DNA of 35,598 bases, taken from the NCBI GenBank assembly GCA_022822665.1, contig JAJEAR010000040.1:1-35598 (forward strand), read 5' to 3'. Both the position numbers and the translations under genes were made by a program. Below are positions 17,227 through 25,262 of this stretch, piece by piece. How positions within the stretch are numbered: the first letter of the stretch is position 1; each line of letters begins with the position of its first letter. The notes under the pieces were generated by a model. The model saw only the letters and a program-made list of their open reading frames with translations. It was not told the origin of the DNA and searched no databases. This DNA is from Alphaproteobacteria bacterium (GTDB lineage Bacteria > Pseudomonadota > Alphaproteobacteria > Thalassobaculales > Thalassobaculaceae).

Positions 17227-18390
17227 ATGATCTTCGCTGAACCGGCCTTGTCGGAAGACGACGTCAGGGTGCTGAAACTACTGAAAAGGCAGAGAGACAG
17301 TCTCAGAATCTCTACCCAGAACAGTCCTCCTCGCTGGTACGGAACTCTTCGGAAGAACACGTTTGCGCGCGCGATCCAGGGATCGAATGCGATCGAGGGA
17401 TACAATGCGTCCATGGAAGAGGCCACGGCTGCCGTTGAGGATGAACCTCCTCTGGATGAGAGGACGGAGGTTTGGGCCGCTATCAACGGGTACCGGTCCG
17501 CCATGTCCTGCATCATGCAGGCTGCGGAGGATCCCTATTTCGAATTCAGCAAGCAATTCCTGAAGAGCCTGCACTTCATGATGACGCAGTCTGATCTCTC
17601 GTCGCACCCGGGAAAGTGGAGACCAGGGGCGGTTCGCGTAGTGAACGATGAAACCGGGACAATCGTACATGAAGCGCCGGATGCAGAGGTGGTCGACCCC
17701 CTGGTTGGCGAACTCATGGACTACCTGGACGATCAAGACCACCAATCGGTTGTTGTTGCGGCGGCAATGGCGCATCTGAACCTGACCATGATCCATCCAT
17801 TCAAGGATGGAAACGGGAGAATGGCACGGGCCCTGCAAACGCTTGTACTGGCACGGGAAGGGCTTATACACCCCGTCTTTTCCAGTATTGAAGAGTGGTT
17901 GGGACGCAATACGCAGGAGTACTACAATATTCTTGGCGGGGTCGGAAAGGGATCGTGGAACCCCTCGCATTCCGCACTTCCATGGCTCCGGTTTTGCCTC
18001 AAGGCCCACTATCAACAGGCGAATACTCTGATCCGACGACGTGAAGAATATGAAGTCCTTTTCGACAGTATCGAAGGACTCATTAGGCAAAGGAAGTTAA
18101 ATGAAAGAATGACGGTGCCATTGTTCAACTCGGCAATCGGCATGAGACTGACCAATTCCAGGTACCAAAAGGAGACGGAGGAAAGTTCATATGTCGCCGG
18201 CCGCGACCTGAAGATTTTGACAGAGTTGGAGATTCTGATCCCGCACGGAGCGAAACGAGGCAGATACTATACGGCTGGCAAGGAACTCAAGCGCGCGAGA
18301 CAGAGGGCGAGACGGGAAAGAACCATACTTGATCCGTACGACTTACCCGAAGTTTCGTCCGACCGGATGCCACGATTGCCAGGGCTGTGA
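17227..18390 (+). CDS. Fic-family AMP-transferase-like protein (class II)
   Basis: A 387-residue Fic protein of the COG3177 type. The catalytic loop HPFKDGNGRMAR (residues 190-201) is a complete HPFx[D/E]GNGRxxR motif, so the His190 base and the nucleotide-binding arginines are present. An inhibitory helix motif SxxxEG (Ser53-NAI-Glu57-Gly58) precedes the Fic core, which is the class II auto-inhibited layout. The C-terminal ~90 residues are basic and look like a winged-helix segment. Such proteins transfer AMP (or another NMP) to proteins and work as toxins or regulators; the target is unknown. A GTG at 17176 in the same frame is possible but adds an unlikely hydrophobic tail. Codon use is clearly more AT-rich than in the neighbours. 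Confidence 0.9.
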   Translation: MIFAEPALSEDDVRVLKLLKRQRDSLRISTQNSPPRWYGTLRKNTFARAIQGSNAIEGYNASMEEATAAVEDEPPLDERTEVWAAINGYRSAMSCIMQAAEDPYFEFSKQFLKSLHFMMTQSDLSSHPGKWRPGAVRVVNDETGTIVHEAPDAEVVDPLVGELMDYLDDQDHQSVVVAAAMAHLNLTMIHPFKDGNGRMARALQTLVLAREGLIHPVFSSIEEWLGRNTQEYYNILGGVGKGSWNPSHSALPWLRFCLKAHYQQANTLIRRREEYEVLFDSIEGLIRQRKLNERMTVPLFNSAIGMRLTNSRYQKETEESSYVAGRDLKILTELEILIPHGAKRGRYYTAGKELKRARQRARRERTILDPYDLPEVSSDRMPRLPGL

Positions 18391-18440
18391 ATGGTCCCGT
18401 GCGGCTCCTCCCGAGAAGGGCCCCACCAGGGGTCTTTGGG

Positions 18441-18579
18441 ACAAGGTCAACGATTGCGTTCCGCAATCGTACGGGTCATTGAAGATTCACGCATCGCCCG
18501 GGTTGAGCCCGTTGCGCGCTGCCGCCTTCTCCAGCACCGCCTTGACCGCAAAGGCCATGACGCCGACGAAGATGGGCTG
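18441..18579 (-). pseudogene. Second N-methylhydantoinase B (HyuB) fragment
   Basis: The minus strand reads PIFVGVMAFAVKAVLEKAAA, RNGLNPGDA, a TGA (18487-18489), then IFNDPYDCGT in the same frame. In intact relatives this is ...NPGDxYIFNDPYDGGTH, so the TGA is a nonsense mutation in a once coding frame. It overlaps the 16.6 kb fragment by PIFVGVMAFAV, where about 38 of 44 bases agree (16654-16697 against 18538-18581). The two are therefore remnants of two related genes or of one duplicated segment, not two halves of one split gene. Confidence 0.72.
18450..18470. repeat. Perfect 9+3+9 inverted repeat
   Basis: ACGATTGCG (18450-18458), TTC, CGCAATCGT (18462-18470). It lies 59 bases after the Fic stop. 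It may fold as a terminator-like hairpin for Fic transcripts, though no T-run follows. It coincides with the conserved YDxGT codons of the hyuB remnant. Confidence 0.45.
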
Positions 18580-18814
18580 GGCGGATCTCCGCATCTCGCG
18601 CGGCCTCGCCGGGTCGGAGCGCGAAAATCTGCTTGCCTGCTGGATCGACCCAGGGCGGGGCGTTGATGCCTCTCACCTCAGGTTCATGGAGGTCGAATTA
18701 CAGGACCAGGGCGACGCCCTGACCTGGGCGATCCACCAGGGGTGAAATGCGCAGGCCCTTGCCTGGAGGCCTCCTGTGCATCAGGTTTCATGTAACCTTG
18801 AAAGAACATGCGCC
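18580..18814. other. Stretch without recognised gene
   Basis: Frames on both strands are short and unmatched. Sequence similarity to hydantoinase B stops at about 18580. The DUF3018 gene's leader occupies the last bases. Confidence 0.45.
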
Positions 18815-19033
18815 ATGCAGTCTCCCCGGAAGACCAGTGTCGAAAAGGTACGCCGGCAGCGCGCCCGGCTCCGCCAGCAAGGCCTGCGGCCTGTGCGGAT
18901 ATGGGGCGCCGACACACGCACGCCCGGTTTTGCCGAAGAAGCCCGGAGACAGTCGCTCGCCATTGCCACCAGCACCCATGCCGATAACGACCAGGCCTTC
19001 ATCGTTGCAATTTCGGAATTCGACGAAGAGTGA
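18815..19033 (+). CDS. DUF3018 (MazE-type) antitoxin
   Basis: A 72-residue antitoxin of the DUF3018 family. KVRRQRARLRQQGLRPVRIW, followed by DTRTPGFAEEARRQS, is the family signature: a basic DNA-binding front and an acidic tail (FIVAISEFDEE) that normally occludes a MazF toxin. The ATG at 18815 gives the family length. The stop overlaps a GTG start (GTGA, 19030-19033) of a MazF-like frame, the standard layout for the pair. It should repress its own operon. Confidence 0.82.
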   Translation: MQSPRKTSVEKVRRQRARLRQQGLRPVRIWGADTRTPGFAEEARRQSLAIATSTHADNDQAFIVAISEFDEE

Positions 19034-19467
19034 ACCGTGGCGAACTCTGGATAGCGGCCGGCGGCGACTACGCTGCAAGGAATCCGCTGCCGGAGAGGCG
19101 CATGACTTCGGTTTTCGATCCCGCCCTCATCAAGTCTCTCGATCTCTTCCATGCTCAGGCCGGCATCGGCTCGGTCATCGCCGCTGTTCCGAAGTCTCCG
19201 GACGCGGAAACGGCGTCGAGTTGTAGAAGCCTGGGTTTGCACACCGTGCATGCCTTCAACGCCCGCGTTCCCAGAGTTGTGGGTAGCGCACCGGAATTCC
19301 AGCGGGTCTGGTCCATCGGCGAAGAGGCCGGCTTCCTACGCGTAGCGCTCGATTTCGGCTATCCGGACCTGGACAGCGAGGAGTTCGCCATCAGGCGGAC
19401 CGTGATCGAACGACTCATACCTGTCCATCATGTCTCGCTCGAAGTAATTCGCCTTGACCGGGCGTAG
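19030..19467 (+). pseudogene. MazF/PemK toxin, truncated after 14-19 residues
   Basis: The GTG frame coupled to the antitoxin begins MNRGELWIAAGGDYAARNP, which is the exact MazF/PemK opening (KRGDLWxVAGGxDYA in relatives). After that nothing resembles MazF: no RPxVIVQ strand, no TxCPxT, no C-terminal NRAxxxFLG helix. The frame stays open for 145 codons with unrelated sequence (for example EFQRVWSIGEEAGFLRVALDFGYPDLD), which I do not recognise. The simplest reading is a deletion or substitution junction near 19080 that destroyed the toxin. A chimeric short protein cannot be excluded. Confidence 0.6.
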
Positions 19468-19676
19468 GGCGCGCGGGCCACTGACCTGCGGCTACCGGCG
19501 CAGGCCTCTGCTTGCACTTCCGCCCTGTACATGACCGGACCTCCGACCCTCGCCAGCGTATCGGGTACGGTGGGCCGTCATTCGGTCGAGCCATGTCTGG
19601 GCGGCCCTCATCGCTACCACACATCGTGAAGTTCGCGTTGAGGATGAATAGCCCGGGGCATGAGCTGATTCATATA

Positions 19677-19705
19677 TTGAGTAATTTTACTAGAAAAGAT
19701 AAACT
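19677..19705 (+). promoter_or_regulatory. Likely promoter of the ATPase/nuclease pair; possible leaderless mRNA
   Basis: TTGAGT (19677-19682), 17 bases, TAAACT (19700-19705) in an AT-rich island inside GC-rich DNA. The predicted transcription start falls at 19711-19713, at the ATG (19712). No Shine-Dalgarno sequence lies before that ATG, so translation may be leaderless. Confidence 0.5.
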
Positions 19706-19711
19706 GTTTGG

Positions 19712-20989
19712 ATGGCTATGTATGAACGTCCGCAGAATTCGACACTCATCGCCCGACTGAACGAGAAGCCCGTGCGGTTGATACTGGTCACGGGACCGCG
19801 GCAGTCAGGGAAAACCACCCTCGTCCAGCAGGTCCTGCGCCATATCGATCGGCCTTGGCGCTATTTCGCTGTCGATGAACCCGACTCTGTCACATTCTCG
19901 CCAATTCCGCGCGATGACGTTGGTCTGGAAGCAACGGAGGCCGGATCCATCGGACCGCGCACGGGCGAGAGGGACGAACGTTGGCTGGTGCGTCGATGGG
20001 AAGAAGCCCGGGTTGATGCCGAGCGCTCCGAACAGGGCTTCGTTCTGGTCTTCGACGAGATCCAGAAAATCGCGAACTGGTCGGAAGCGGTCAAGGGACT
20101 GTGGGATGCCGATCGACGCCACGCCCGGAACCTTCACGTGGTTCTGTTGGGATCAGCGCCTCTGATCCTGCAACGGGGCATGACCGAGAGCCTTGCCGGC
20201 CGGTACGAGACTATCCGTCTCACGCACTGGTCGTTCGTCGAGATGTCCGAAGCGTTCGATGTTGACCTGCCGGACTACCTCTATTTCGGAGGCTACCCAG
20301 GTGCTGTGGCCATCGCGCATGATCAGGAGCGCTGGCGCGAATACATCATGGACTCCGTGATCGAGCCGAACATCGAACGCGACGTGCTCGCGATGCAGCG
20401 GGTGGACAAGCCCGCCCTGCTGAAAAGGGTATTCGAACTTGGCGCTGGATACTCGGGGCAGATCCTGTCCTATAACAAGATGTTGGGCCAGCTTCAGGAC
20501 TCAGGCAACACCACCACGCTCGCCCGTTACCTGGACCTGCTGTCGCATGGTGGCCTGATAGCCGGCCTTCCCAACCATGCCAACCACGCTCATCGGGTGC
20601 GCGCCTCCAGTCCGAAGCTCAATGTGCTCAACACCGCCCTCATGTCCGCTGGTTCGGGATACACGTTCGAGGAGGCGAAAGCGGACCGCAGCTGGTGGGG
20701 ACGGCTGGTCGAGAGCGCGGTCGGTGCCCACCTGTACAACACCGGAACGCCCTTGCTTGGTCTCCGCTACTGGCGGCACCGGGGGCGGGAGGTGGACTTT
20801 GTGCTGGAACGCGGACGGCGTCTGGTCGCCTTTGAGGTCAAGAGCGGAACGCGACGGGTCAGCCCGAGCGGTCTTCGGGAATTCACAGAGCGCTTCGATG
20901 TGGAGAGATCGGTCCTCGTCGGCGAGGGTGGTGTTCCGTTGTCAGAGTTTCTCTCGATACCGGCGCGGGACTGGTTCGAACGCTCATGA
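19712..20989 (+). CDS. AAA_14/DUF4143 ATPase with C-terminal nuclease-like motif
   Basis: A 425-residue P-loop ATPase of the COG1373 type. Walker A is GPRQSGKT (28-35), Walker B VLVFDEIQ (101-108) and a sensor-like LLGSAP lies at 145-150. A winged-helix-like segment (about 235-285, KRVFELGAGYSGQILSYNKM...) precedes the DUF4143 region. There GREVDFVLERG...LVAFEVKSG gives Asp362-x12-Glu375-x-Lys377, a PD-(D/E)XK-type arrangement. Genomes often hold orphans of this family, with roles unknown. Here the stop overlaps the ATG of the giant NTPase (ATGA, 20986-20989), so the two are made together. A second ATG six bases inside (19718) is also possible. Confidence 0.88.
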   Translation: MAMYERPQNSTLIARLNEKPVRLILVTGPRQSGKTTLVQQVLRHIDRPWRYFAVDEPDSVTFSPIPRDDVGLEATEAGSIGPRTGERDERWLVRRWEEARVDAERSEQGFVLVFDEIQKIANWSEAVKGLWDADRRHARNLHVVLLGSAPLILQRGMTESLAGRYETIRLTHWSFVEMSEAFDVDLPDYLYFGGYPGAVAIAHDQERWREYIMDSVIEPNIERDVLAMQRVDKPALLKRVFELGAGYSGQILSYNKMLGQLQDSGNTTTLARYLDLLSHGGLIAGLPNHANHAHRVRASSPKLNVLNTALMSAGSGYTFEEAKADRSWWGRLVESAVGAHLYNTGTPLLGLRYWRHRGREVDFVLERGRRLVAFEVKSGTRRVSPSGLREFTERFDVERSVLVGEGGVPLSEFLSIPARDWFERS

Positions 20990-23900
20990 CCTACCCGATC
21001 CCCCGCACGTGTACGAAAATTGGCGCGGATCACTTCCAGGTCGGATCCGGGCGTTCGCCCCGCCCTCTCAATGAGTACAGGGAAACGGCCGCCTACGTCC
21101 TGCTCGGCGCTCCGGGCGCCGGCAAGACTGTCGCCTTCAAGCGGGAATCCGAAGACTGCCCGAGTGGACACTATGTTACGGCGCGTGACTTCATCACGTT
21201 CGATGACAGACCCGAATGGCACGGCAAGACGCTGTTCATCGACGGCCTCGACGAAATCCGGGCAGGGGCCGCAGATGGCCGTACGCAACTGGACGCGATC
21301 AGAAGCAAGCTGAATGCTCTCTGCAAACCGCGGTTCCGGTTGTCCTGCCGCGAAGCGCACTGGCTCGGCGCCAACGACAGCAGCCATCTCGCTGCCGTAT
21401 CGCCGGATGGCAAAGTCGAGGTGTTGCGCCTCGATCCGCTTACCAAGGACGACGTTCGCAAGATGCTGGACCGATGCCGGGAAATTGACGACGGCGATGC
21501 GTTCCTGGCCGCCGCCAGGGCAAGGGGAATTGGCGGGTTGCTTACCAACCCGATGAACCTGAAGTTGTTGACCAGGGTGGTCGCGGGAGATGTGTGGCCT
21601 GAATCCCGGACGCAGACCTTCGAGTTGGCCTGCAGTATGCTCGTGCGCGAAGACAACGAGGAGCATGGTCTGGCCCAGATGACCGGCCATGACGTCCCGA
21701 GCCTGATGGACGTCGCCGGCCAAGTGTGTGCCGCTCAGCTTCTGACCGGGGTTGCCGGATATTCCCTGCTGCCCGGTGCGGCAGGCGATCATGATTTTCC
21801 AAGTCTGGAACAGATCCCCGGCGATGACCAGAAACTACTTCGTCGGGTGCTTTACACAAAGCTCTTCGCGGCGCCGGACGGAAACCCGGGCCATGGCCGC
21901 GTGGCGCCGGTTCACCGGCACATCGCCGAGTTCATGGCCGCTAGGAATCTGGCGGCCTTGATCGACGACGGGTTGCCGGTTGGCCGGATACTCGCCCTGA
22001 TCACTGGATACGACGGCGGCGTTGTGTCGGAAATGAGGGGTCTTTGCGCGTGGTTGGCCGTGCATTCCATGGCCGGGCGGGCGGAACTAGCCCCGCGCGA
22101 TCCTCTGGGTACGGTTCTCCATGGCGATGTGAGTGGATTTGCCACCGAAGACAAGCGGCGACTGCTCCATGCCATGGAAACGCAAGCCGCGAACGACCCG
22201 TGGCGTGTTGCAGAAATTCCACCGGACGCTCGACTGGGAGACCTCGTCACCTCGGACATGGTCGGTACGTTCCATCAGTTGCTGTCCACTTCGGCCCGGG
22301 ACCACGCCCTGCAACCCTTCGCGCTCATTCTGCTTGCGATCCTGCGCCATGCACCGGCAAGGCCTGAACTCGAAGACATCCTGATGGCGATCGTAAGGGA
22401 CGCGGGATGTCAGCCGGGGGTTCGACGGGAGGCGCTTGACGTCGTCATCGGCTGGGCACGAGGTGGCGAGCCTTCGGGGTCCGCGCTCGAGGGACTCCTT
22501 TCGGACATCGCCAACGGCAGCGTGTCCGATCCGAGCGACGATCTGCTTGGCACGCTGCTTGGTGCGCTGTACCCGACGAAGTTGTCCGTGTCCGAAATCA
22601 TGCCGTATCTCCGAGAACCCCGGATACCGTCGTACCTCGGCTGGTTCCGGACGTTCTGGAGGCGAACGGTTCCCGAAGATTCGTCGCCTTCACAGTTGAC
22701 CGAGTGCCTCGATGCAATCGCGAGCAATCTCGATTGCTTGCGACCAGCGCTGGCCGCCGCTCCGGGAAGAACCTCCTCGCTGGCAGATGTACCAGGGCTG
22801 CTGCTGGACCGCTTGCTTGAGCATGGGCACGTCGAACTCCCGGCAAACCGCCTGTTCGACTGGCTCGGAGCGATATCCGATCTGGACCCCGGGCACACTC
22901 GGTGGACGACCGGGAGGATCAGGGACCGGTTGGGCAGCGACGAGCGACTGCTTGAAGATCTCATTGGACAGGCATTGGACCGCTGCTACGGCTCGTCGGA
23001 TATTTCCCGCTGCATGACCAAACTGGAGCGGCGCCTCCTTGAGCTCCCCTGGCCTCCACGCTGGTGTCTTGAGCAGGCAGCCACCGTAGCCGACCGTGAT
23101 ATCGCTGGCTATCTTGTGTGCCGGGTCGCCGATTTCGTACACCGCAATCCAGATGCCCCCGCGCTGTCACGCCATCATGTCGAGTGCCGTCTCGGGGAAG
23201 AGCCGCAGCGTCTGCGAATGTTCAACGACAGACTGGCCGTTCTGGTCGAGAACGAAGCCAGGTGGAACAGTCCGGATCCGGAGGACGACAGCAACCGGGC
23301 CGTTCGTCGCCGGGAGTGGCGGGAGAGCCTGGACCCTCACCTGCCGTCACTGCGCGAAAACCGGGGTCAGCCGATGCTGCTGCACCACCTTGCCCAGGTG
23401 TACTTCGGTGATTTCATCGATGTTGTGGGTGAAACTCCCCGAGAGCGTTTTCGAGACCTCGCTGGCGAAGACGAAACCCTGGCCCAGACTGCGTTCGACG
23501 GACTCCGCCAATCGGTCTATCGGAACGATCTGCCTGGTACAGCTGAGATCGCGCGCCTCGGCGCACAAAGCTGGTTTCACTACCTTGCCCTGCCGTTCAT
23601 GGCAGGCTTGGAGGAAATGATTCCATCCGCGCTATGCCACGGCGTCGGTATGACGGAGGAGCAGATGCGCCTGGGTCTTGCGATCCATTTCGCCGATCCG
23701 AACTACTCCTCGATGCAACTTACACCTGGCTGGCTTGATACGGTGCGCGAGGCCCACCCTGATCTCGTCGCGGATGTCCTGGTCGGGTGTGCTCCTTCCC
23801 TGTTGCGAGGGAGCGGCGATCTGACCAACCACTTCTTCGACCTCGCACGGACTCCGAGCCATTCGCCAGTTGCCCGCCTTGCGTGGGCACCGTTGCTGAA

Positions 23901-25059
23901 GGCATTTCCGACGCGCTGCACAAAAAGCCAGCTCGCAGGCCTGAGTTTCCTGCACCAGGCGGCCCTTCGCTATGGCGATGTCTCGCGGTTTCTGGCTGTC
24001 GTGCACGGGAAGCTGGCCCGCCGCAGCATGAACGTGCCGCAGCGCGTGTACTGGCTCGCAGCTGGCCTGCTCGCCTCGCCGGACACATACCTGGACGAAC
24101 TCAGGGCAGCTGTCGCCGGTTCCGAACGCCGTGTCCGGCATCTGGCGGAGTTCCTTGCGGATCGCGATTTTCCGGAGCCGCTAATGCAGCGGCTCGATCC
24201 TCCGGCACTGCAGCTTCTGGTGCAGGTGCTCGGAACCGCATACCGGCCTCGAACCCGGCCGTCGGGTAGGGTGTACTGGATCGACCACAGTATGCAGGTG
24301 TCGGACCGCGTGGAGAATTTCATCGATCGTCTGGCCGACACTCCGTCACAGGCCGCGAGCGAGGCACTCGCCGTACTGGTGTCCCACGACGCGATGCGCC
24401 ACTGGCACTCTCGTCTCGTCCACGCCAGGTACCGGCAGAGCGCCCTGCGACGCGAGACGTGCTTTCAGCACCACACCTTTGCGGAGGTCCGTGAAGTCCT
24501 TGCAAATCAGCGACCGGCGAACGCCGCCGATCTCGCAGCACTGACACTGTCGCATCTGCGGGAGATTTCTCGGAAAATCCGAAACGGCAATACCTCAGAC
24601 TGGCTGCAATATTGGAACGTGGACTCGTACAATCGGCCCCTGAAGCCCAAGCCGGAGGATGCGTGCCGCGACGCGCTGCTGTCGGATCTGCAGGCACGGT
24701 TGGCGGGGCTGCATGTCGACGCACAACCGGAGGGTCGCTACGCGGATGCCAAACGATCGGACATTCGGGTTTCGCATGCTGGATTCAACGTGCCGGTGGA
24801 GATCAAGAAGGACTGTCATCCCGACCTGTGGAGCGCCATTCGCAAGCAGTTGGCAGCCAGGTACACGCGGGACCCCGGAGCTGGGGGACACGGTATCTAC
24901 ATCGTGTTCTGGTTCGGCGCAGGACGGTGTCGGCCGCCGGAAACAGGCACAGTTCCGAGAGCTCCCACCATGCTTGAAGAACGCCTGCAGGCCACGTTGT
25001 CGGCCGACGAAGCGAGGCTGACTTCAATCTGCGTAATCGACGTGTCGCCGATCGGGTAG
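20986..25059 (+). CDS. Giant NACHT/STAND-like NTPase with C-terminal PD-(D/E)XK-like domain
   Basis: 1357 residues, the largest gene in the window. The NTPase is at the very N-terminus: Walker A GAPGAGKT (41-48), Walker B LFIDGLDEI (83-91), a sensor strand RFRLSCREAHW (116-126) and the NACHT-type winged-helix signature PVHRHIAEFMAARNLA (308-323). Residues ~330-1240 are a long, mostly helical region without recognised domains, rich in Leu/Ala/Arg and perhaps HEAT-like repeats. The C-terminus reads SDIRV...VPVEIKKDCHPDLW...GIYIVFWFG, giving Asp1259-x12-Glu1272-x-Lys1274, a restriction-endonuclease-like core. STAND proteins act as sensor switches that activate an effector; a nuclease effector is the inference. 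No membrane segment or signal peptide is seen. Confidence 0.85.
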   Translation: MTYPIPRTCTKIGADHFQVGSGRSPRPLNEYRETAAYVLLGAPGAGKTVAFKRESEDCPSGHYVTARDFITFDDRPEWHGKTLFIDGLDEIRAGAADGRTQLDAIRSKLNALCKPRFRLSCREAHWLGANDSSHLAAVSPDGKVEVLRLDPLTKDDVRKMLDRCREIDDGDAFLAAARARGIGGLLTNPMNLKLLTRVVAGDVWPESRTQTFELACSMLVREDNEEHGLAQMTGHDVPSLMDVAGQVCAAQLLTGVAGYSLLPGAAGDHDFPSLEQIPGDDQKLLRRVLYTKLFAAPDGNPGHGRVAPVHRHIAEFMAARNLAALIDDGLPVGRILALITGYDGGVVSEMRGLCAWLAVHSMAGRAELAPRDPLGTVLHGDVSGFATEDKRRLLHAMETQAANDPWRVAEIPPDARLGDLVTSDMVGTFHQLLSTSARDHALQPFALILLAILRHAPARPELEDILMAIVRDAGCQPGVRREALDVVIGWARGGEPSGSALEGLLSDIANGSVSDPSDDLLGTLLGALYPTKLSVSEIMPYLREPRIPSYLGWFRTFWRRTVPEDSSPSQLTECLDAIASNLDCLRPALAAAPGRTSSLADVPGLLLDRLLEHGHVELPANRLFDWLGAISDLDPGHTRWTTGRIRDRLGSDERLLEDLIGQALDRCYGSSDISRCMTKLERRLLELPWPPRWCLEQAATVADRDIAGYLVCRVADFVHRNPDAPALSRHHVECRLGEEPQRLRMFNDRLAVLVENEARWNSPDPEDDSNRAVRRREWRESLDPHLPSLRENRGQPMLLHHLAQVYFGDFIDVVGETPRERFRDLAGEDETLAQTAFDGLRQSVYRNDLPGTAEIARLGAQSWFHYLALPFMAGLEEMIPSALCHGVGMTEEQMRLGLAIHFADPNYSSMQLTPGWLDTVREAHPDLVADVLVGCAPSLLRGSGDLTNHFFDLARTPSHSPVARLAWAPLLKAFPTRCTKSQLAGLSFLHQAALRYGDVSRFLAVVHGKLARRSMNVPQRVYWLAAGLLASPDTYLDELRAAVAGSERRVRHLAEFLADRDFPEPLMQRLDPPALQLLVQVLGTAYRPRTRPSGRVYWIDHSMQVSDRVENFIDRLADTPSQAASEALAVLVSHDAMRHWHSRLVHARYRQSALRRETCFQHHTFAEVREVLANQRPANAADLAALTLSHLREISRKIRNGNTSDWLQYWNVDSYNRPLKPKPEDACRDALLSDLQARLAGLHVDAQPEGRYADAKRSDIRVSHAGFNVPVEIKKDCHPDLWSAIRKQLAARYTRDPGAGGHGIYIVFWFGAGRCRPPETGTVPRAPTMLEERLQATLSADEARLTSICVIDVSPIG

Positions 25060-25262
25060 TGCGAAACATGCGGCGTGGTTCCGCACGGGGGTGAGGGTGA
25101 CGTCCATGCCCAAGCCGGCGGGCATTCGCCTGTGCGATACGGATGGTCCGTTGGCGTTGAGCCCACGCCTGCCCGGCAGACCCCGCTTTCAGAGAGCCGT
25201 GGACAACACGCTGTCGCACAAGGCCCGGGACAAGCCGTCATACGGTTCCCGAGAGCCGGTCC
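25060..25262. other. Intergenic stretch after the giant NTPase, with small hairpin
   Basis: Contains TGCGG (25069-25073)-7-CCGCA (25081-25085), ten bases after the stop, which could be a weak GC hairpin terminator without T-run. The rest has several short complementary stretches but no recognised gene or RNA. It separates the plus-strand island genes from the convergent SDR gene. Confidence 0.4.

Noticed and set aside
25060..25262. Several complementary segments suggesting a structured RNA or group II intron piece
   Set aside because: I could not match a domain V or any riboswitch core; the pairs are short and typical of GC-rich DNA.
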